DNA of 9,229 nucleotides from CAZDGK01 sp964505035 (GTDB taxonomy: Bacteria > Patescibacteriota > Saccharimonadia > UBA4664), in the NCBI GenBank assembly GCA_964505035.1, contig CAZDGK010000044.1:1-9229 (forward strand). The letters are read 5' to 3'. The notes under the pieces were generated by a model, which did not search any database, was not told where the DNA came from, and saw only the letters and a list, made by a program, of their open reading frames with translations. Each line of letters begins with the position of its first letter. Position 1 is the first letter of the stretch. Positions 6,672-9,229 of this stretch are shown here, one piece after another. A program made the translations under genes and the position numbers.

Positions 6672-7322
6672 ATGACCACGCAGGACACGCGAGGGGTCGT
6701 GACCCCTCCCACCACTGTCGGACAGAAGGCGAAGAAGACCGGTCGCAGGATCGGTATCGCCACGCTGATCGGGCTCGTGAGCGGTATCATCATCATCGCT
6801 CTGATGCTGGCTGTCATCCTGCCGTCTCTCAACGGCGGAGGCCAGCAGTCCACCACGAACCGCACTGACTCCAACCCGCCAGCCGCCGCTGCCGGCGGAG
6901 GTGGTCAGCCTGCCGTGAATCAGCCGGCACCCCCGGCTGCCCCCGCGCTCGTCCTGCCCAAGGAGAGCGCGACCGACTCGCCACAGACCATCGTGACTAA
7001 CAAGTACACGATCCTGCAGCGGGCGTACGAATCCCAGGACCCAACCCTGGCACGGCAGTACCTCGACCACTTCTACGCCAGCGCGACGAACTGGACCAAT
7101 CGGGTCGACCTGGTCCAGACCCCTGAGTACCAGTGGATCAAGGCCCACCCGGGCCAGACTCCACCGGGCTTCGCCATCCCCACCGGGGTGACGCAGTTCC
7201 AGAAGGATGCTCCCGGTCTGCAGGACCTGGCCTACAAGGTCAGCGGACGTCTCGTCCACGCGTACCTCGAGTGGAACCCCGACACCAGCGAATGGCTGAT
7301 CCTCAACGTCATCCCGCAGTGA
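6672..7322 (+). CDS. Single-pass exported protein with VirB8-like topology, function unknown
   Basis: A 216-residue protein. It has a cytoplasmic basic N-terminus (about 1-25, with KAKKTGRR), one transmembrane helix (about 27-50), then a Gly/Ala/Pro/Gln-rich linker (about 54-95). A compact exterior domain follows (about 103-216), with two helices (from YTILQRAYESQD) and then strands ending in YLEWNPDTSEWLILNVIPQ. This order and size resemble VirB8/TcpC-type proteins, which have an NTF2-like domain outside the membrane and help assemble type IV secretion machines. No sequence motif proves it, so the assignment is tentative. The gene has its own promoter, a strong ribosome site and its own terminator, so it is monocistronic. 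Its codon use differs from the neighbours: all 17 Gln are CAG, all 8 Lys are AAG, and CTG is favoured over CTC. This fits high expression or separate ancestry. It has no cysteine. Confidence 0.85.
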   Translation: MTTQDTRGVVTPPTTVGQKAKKTGRRIGIATLIGLVSGIIIIALMLAVILPSLNGGGQQSTTNRTDSNPPAAAAGGGGQPAVNQPAPPAAPALVLPKESATDSPQTIVTNKYTILQRAYESQDPTLARQYLDHFYASATNWTNRVDLVQTPEYQWIKAHPGQTPPGFAIPTGVTQFQKDAPGLQDLAYKVSGRLVHAYLEWNPDTSEWLILNVIPQ

Positions 7323-7330
7323 TCTCCTGG

Positions 7331-7370
7331 CCCCCGGAACGGCACATTGCCGCCCGGGGGTTCTTCTTTT
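7331..7370 (+). terminator. Intrinsic (rho-independent) terminator
   Basis: The outer stem pairs CCCCCGG (7331-7337) with CCGGGGG (7354-7360). An inner stem pairs CGGCA (7340-7344) with TGCCG (7348-7352) around a CAT loop. TTCTTCTTTT (7361-7370) follows at once. The structure begins 8 nt after the TGA of the 6672 gene. There is no A-tract on the left side, so it should work only on the + strand. It isolates the short gene from the VirB6-like gene. Confidence 0.92.
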
Positions 7371-7391
7371 ATTTCCAACCCCCAAATGGTG

Positions 7392-7397
7392 TATGAT
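7392..7397 (+). promoter_or_regulatory. -10 box TATGAT of a probable leaderless promoter
   Basis: TATGAT matches five of six -10 consensus bases and ends 6 nt before the ATG at 7404, so the expected start point (about 7 nt downstream) is the A of that ATG. No Shine-Dalgarno lies before 7404, as expected for a leaderless mRNA. The -35 position at a 17-nt spacing is TTATTT, a weak match. The terminator just upstream makes an independent promoter necessary here. Confidence 0.6.
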
Positions 7398-7403
7398 CAA
7401 GCC

Positions 7404-9229
7404 ATGCGATTAAGCTTACGCTTACGCCTGGCTACGCTTATTTCATTCTTGGCAGCTCTTACGCTGTCCTTCTTGCCTGTACCCGCTCAAGCCGCCGACC
7501 AATACATCTGGGTCGACTTCAGCCACATCATCTACGGCACCTACGACAATAGTATCGCCACCGGCATCATGTACTCCGATGGCAAAATGACCGACGGCCA
7601 GCTCCTGTTCACCCGCGACGGTGACGACCCAGCCTGTACCGACGTCATTGAGGGCTTCTCGCCCGACTCCAACAACGCCGTGCTCAAAGTCCGGGTCAAA
7701 AACATCACCGGCGGCTGTGACGAGACCGACACCAATATCGCGCTCCAGCAGAGTCCTCACTCCGTCTTCAAGTGGATCTGGAGCGACGCCAACACCATCA
7801 CCAGCTCCGACGGTGGTCTGCCCTTCAAGTACTCCACCGCCTTTGGTCCGGGCGTCTTCGTCAATAGCTCACCGCTCGAGGACTCTTGCATCGATACCAT
7901 CACCGCCACCAGCAAAGACCAGGGGCAGTTGGTTCTCCGCTCCACGGGTCACACTGTGTCTAATGGCAAAGGCAGTGTCTGGACACCCGGCGGCACTAGC
8001 TTCTACGACGGCTTTGGTTATACCTTCCAGATCGACAAGGACCAGGTCGACAATTGCACCATCTACAAGCCCATCACTATCCCGCTTGGCCGGCCGGACC
8101 TTGCCCCCGAAGCCCTTGGCGGCAAAGGCGGCGCCTCCACCACCGGTCCCGGCCCCAGTGCCAGTGGCGACCTCCAGCCTACCTGTGACGCCGGCGCCCT
8201 CACTTGGCTGCTCTGCCCCATCATTTCTATCGCCCAGGGCGCCATTACCTTCCTCGAAGGTAAGGTCAAAGATGCTCTGTCATTTGACCCCATCCAGACC
8301 GGCACGCCGCTCTACGCCATTTGGAGCGCCATGCGCGATATTGCCGATGTGCTATTTATATTGGTCTTCTTCGTTGTCATCTTTGGGACGGCCTTCGACC
8401 TAGACAACTACGGTGTCAAAAAACGCCTTCCCAAGATCATCGCCGGCGCGGTCATTGTCCAGTTCTCATTCATCGGGATGAGCATCGCCAATGACGCCAC
8501 CAATGTCGTCATCTACGGCCTCAATACGCTGCCGTCCTTCATCCCCGGCGCCACCGCCGGCAACAGTGCCACCACGATGGTCTGGGGCGGCATTGAAGGC
8601 ATAGCTCTCGGCATCGGCGGCGCGGCTCTAGCCATCTCCCTCAGCGCCTTGCCAGCCGTCCTGCTGGCCGTCCTCTCAGCCCTCCTTGCCATCGTTGCGC
8701 TCTTCGTCGCCCTCGAAGTCCGGCAGATTTTCTTCTTCACCGCTGTTGCTGCCAGCCCCATCGCCGCCGTCCTCTGGGCTCTCGACGAGAAATACGGCCG
8801 CGGCTTCGTCAAGTTCGTCGGCGCCATCCTTATTACCGGCCCTACTGTAATCCTCCTCTTTGTCATGGGTGACGTCGTCGGCATCATCGCCATCAGGGGC
8901 GGTACCGCGGACCTCTGGTCGAAGATTATCGGCTCGCTAGCGCCCATCATTGTCTTCTTCGCTTCCGCCGGCATCATTACCCAAGGACCCAAACTTCTCA
9001 CCGGCGCCCTGGGCATCGTCACCGGCGCTGGCCAGCGGGGTCAAAAGGGCATCGCTGGGGCCCAGAAGAACGCCGCTGAGCGCCGCCGCGAGCAGCAGCT
9101 CCGCAAGTACGCCGACATGTCCCGCAGTGGCAACACCGGCTTCCTGCGCGGCTCTGCGACCCGTGCAGCCGCTGGCCTGGGTGTCGGCCGTGGCAAGGTT
9201 AACCCCATGAGCCGCGCCGGCCGTCGCAT
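7404..9229 (+). CDS. VirB6/TrbL-like polytopic membrane protein with secreted N-terminal domain (3' partial)
   Basis: The frame is open for 608 codons and runs off the window. It starts with a clear signal peptide (residues 1-30, PVPAQA before AD), followed by an exterior domain of about 225 residues with four cysteines (C78, C105, C162, C218) and a Gly/Pro-rich linker near 238-256. A membrane part follows with hydrophobic segments at about 266-284, 303-331, 342-373, 392-415, 417-455, 468-497 and 505-540. The segment with VFFVVIFGTAFDLDNYGVKKRLPKI and the later EVRQIFFFTAVAASPIA are in the style of VirB6/TrbL channel proteins. VirB6 forms the inner-membrane channel of type IV secretion systems. 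The final visible part (about 544-608) is Arg/Lys/Gln-rich and presumably cytoplasmic. The signal peptide plus large exterior domain is unusual, since classical VirB6 lacks both. The gene appears to have its own promoter, apart from the virB4 operon. Confidence 0.85.
   Translation, partial: MRLSLRLRLATLISFLAALTLSFLPVPAQAADQYIWVDFSHIIYGTYDNSIATGIMYSDGKMTDGQLLFTRDGDDPACTDVIEGFSPDSNNAVLKVRVKNITGGCDETDTNIALQQSPHSVFKWIWSDANTITSSDGGLPFKYSTAFGPGVFVNSSPLEDSCIDTITATSKDQGQLVLRSTGHTVSNGKGSVWTPGGTSFYDGFGYTFQIDKDQVDNCTIYKPITIPLGRPDLAPEALGGKGGASTTGPGPSASGDLQPTCDAGALTWLLCPIISIAQGAITFLEGKVKDALSFDPIQTGTPLYAIWSAMRDIADVLFILVFFVVIFGTAFDLDNYGVKKRLPKIIAGAVIVQFSFIGMSIANDATNVVIYGLNTLPSFIPGATAGNSATTMVWGGIEGIALGIGGAALAISLSALPAVLLAVLSALLAIVALFVALEVRQIFFFTAVAASPIAAVLWALDEKYGRGFVKFVGAILITGPTVILLFVMGDVVGIIAIRGGTADLWSKIIGSLAPIIVFFASAGIITQGPKLLTGALGIVTGAGQRGQKGIAGAQKNAAERRREQQLRKYADMSRSGNTGFLRGSATRAAAGLGVGRGKVNPMSRAGRR

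Noticed and set aside
796..7322. TGA read as Gly or Trp (alternative code of some CPR lineages)
   Set aside because: TGA at 796 overlaps a good start with a Shine-Dalgarno, and TGA at 7320 is followed by a terminator. Trp is encoded by TGG throughout.
6552..7400. 282-codon open frame on the minus strand across the 6672 gene
   Set aside because: It would cover the promoter, terminator and Shine-Dalgarno of the + strand gene, has a biased Arg/Gly-rich product, and shows no family motif.
7407..7441. Short tandem CTTACG repeats at the start of the VirB6-like gene
   Set aside because: They encode the Leu/Arg alternation of the signal peptide and are too short to call a regulatory repeat.
7621..8403. 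Plus-strand frame of 260 codons inside the VirB6-like gene
   Set aside because: The frame starting at 7404 gives a signal peptide and clean membrane segments over 608 codons; this one is its Ser/Pro/Thr-rich shadow.
1..9229. CRISPR array, tRNA, rRNA, insertion sequence or attachment site
   Set aside because: No regularly spaced repeats, cloverleaf-like segments, transposase motifs or long terminal repeats were seen by eye on either strand.

Overview
The window is a GC-rich, densely coded, single-strand stretch of a type IV secretion-like (VirB4/VirB6) locus. All six genes read on the + strand. The standard bacterial code fits: TGA ends two of the genes, and no gene needs a TGA read-through. 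Codons are strongly C-ending (GCC, ACC, CTC, GTC). A VirB4 ATPase, a polytopic VirB6/TrbL-like protein with a secreted N-terminal domain and several cell-wall-peptidase-type proteins, with no outer-membrane VirB7/9/10 genes in view, suggest a monoderm-type secretion machine. My best guess is a Patescibacteria/CPR genome, perhaps Saccharibacteria-like. This is inference from protein style; no rRNA or marker gene is present to prove it, and a Gram-positive conjugative element remains possible.

Layout. Positions 1-798 hold the C-terminal part of a VirB4-family ATPase (5' end outside the window). Overlapping it by one base is a 1014-residue membrane protein (798-3842) whose C-terminus carries a LAS-type zinc peptidase signature. 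Overlapping that by one base is a 423-residue secreted protein (3842-5113) with a VanY-type M15B D,D-carboxypeptidase domain. After 25 bp comes a membrane-anchored 461-residue protein (5139-6524) of probable beta-propeller fold. These four form one apparent operon, with good Shine-Dalgarno sites buried in the upstream genes at both one-base junctions.

An intergenic segment of 147 bp (6525-6671) then carries a sigma70-like promoter, a leader hairpin and a near-perfect Shine-Dalgarno. These serve a short separate gene (6672-7322) for a 216-residue single-pass protein with VirB8-like topology. That gene has visibly different codon choice and its own intrinsic terminator (7331-7370). Directly behind the terminator a TATGAT -10 box sits exactly where it would start an mRNA at the A of the next ATG. 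It appears to drive a leaderless message for the VirB6/TrbL-like protein (7404 to the window end, 3' partial, 608 codons visible).

Together the genes read as an envelope-spanning contact or secretion apparatus: VirB4 supplies energy, the VirB6-like protein the membrane channel, two different zinc peptidases open peptidoglycan, and two or three anchored exterior proteins form the outer part. No relaxase, coupling protein, transposase, RNA gene or CRISPR array is visible.
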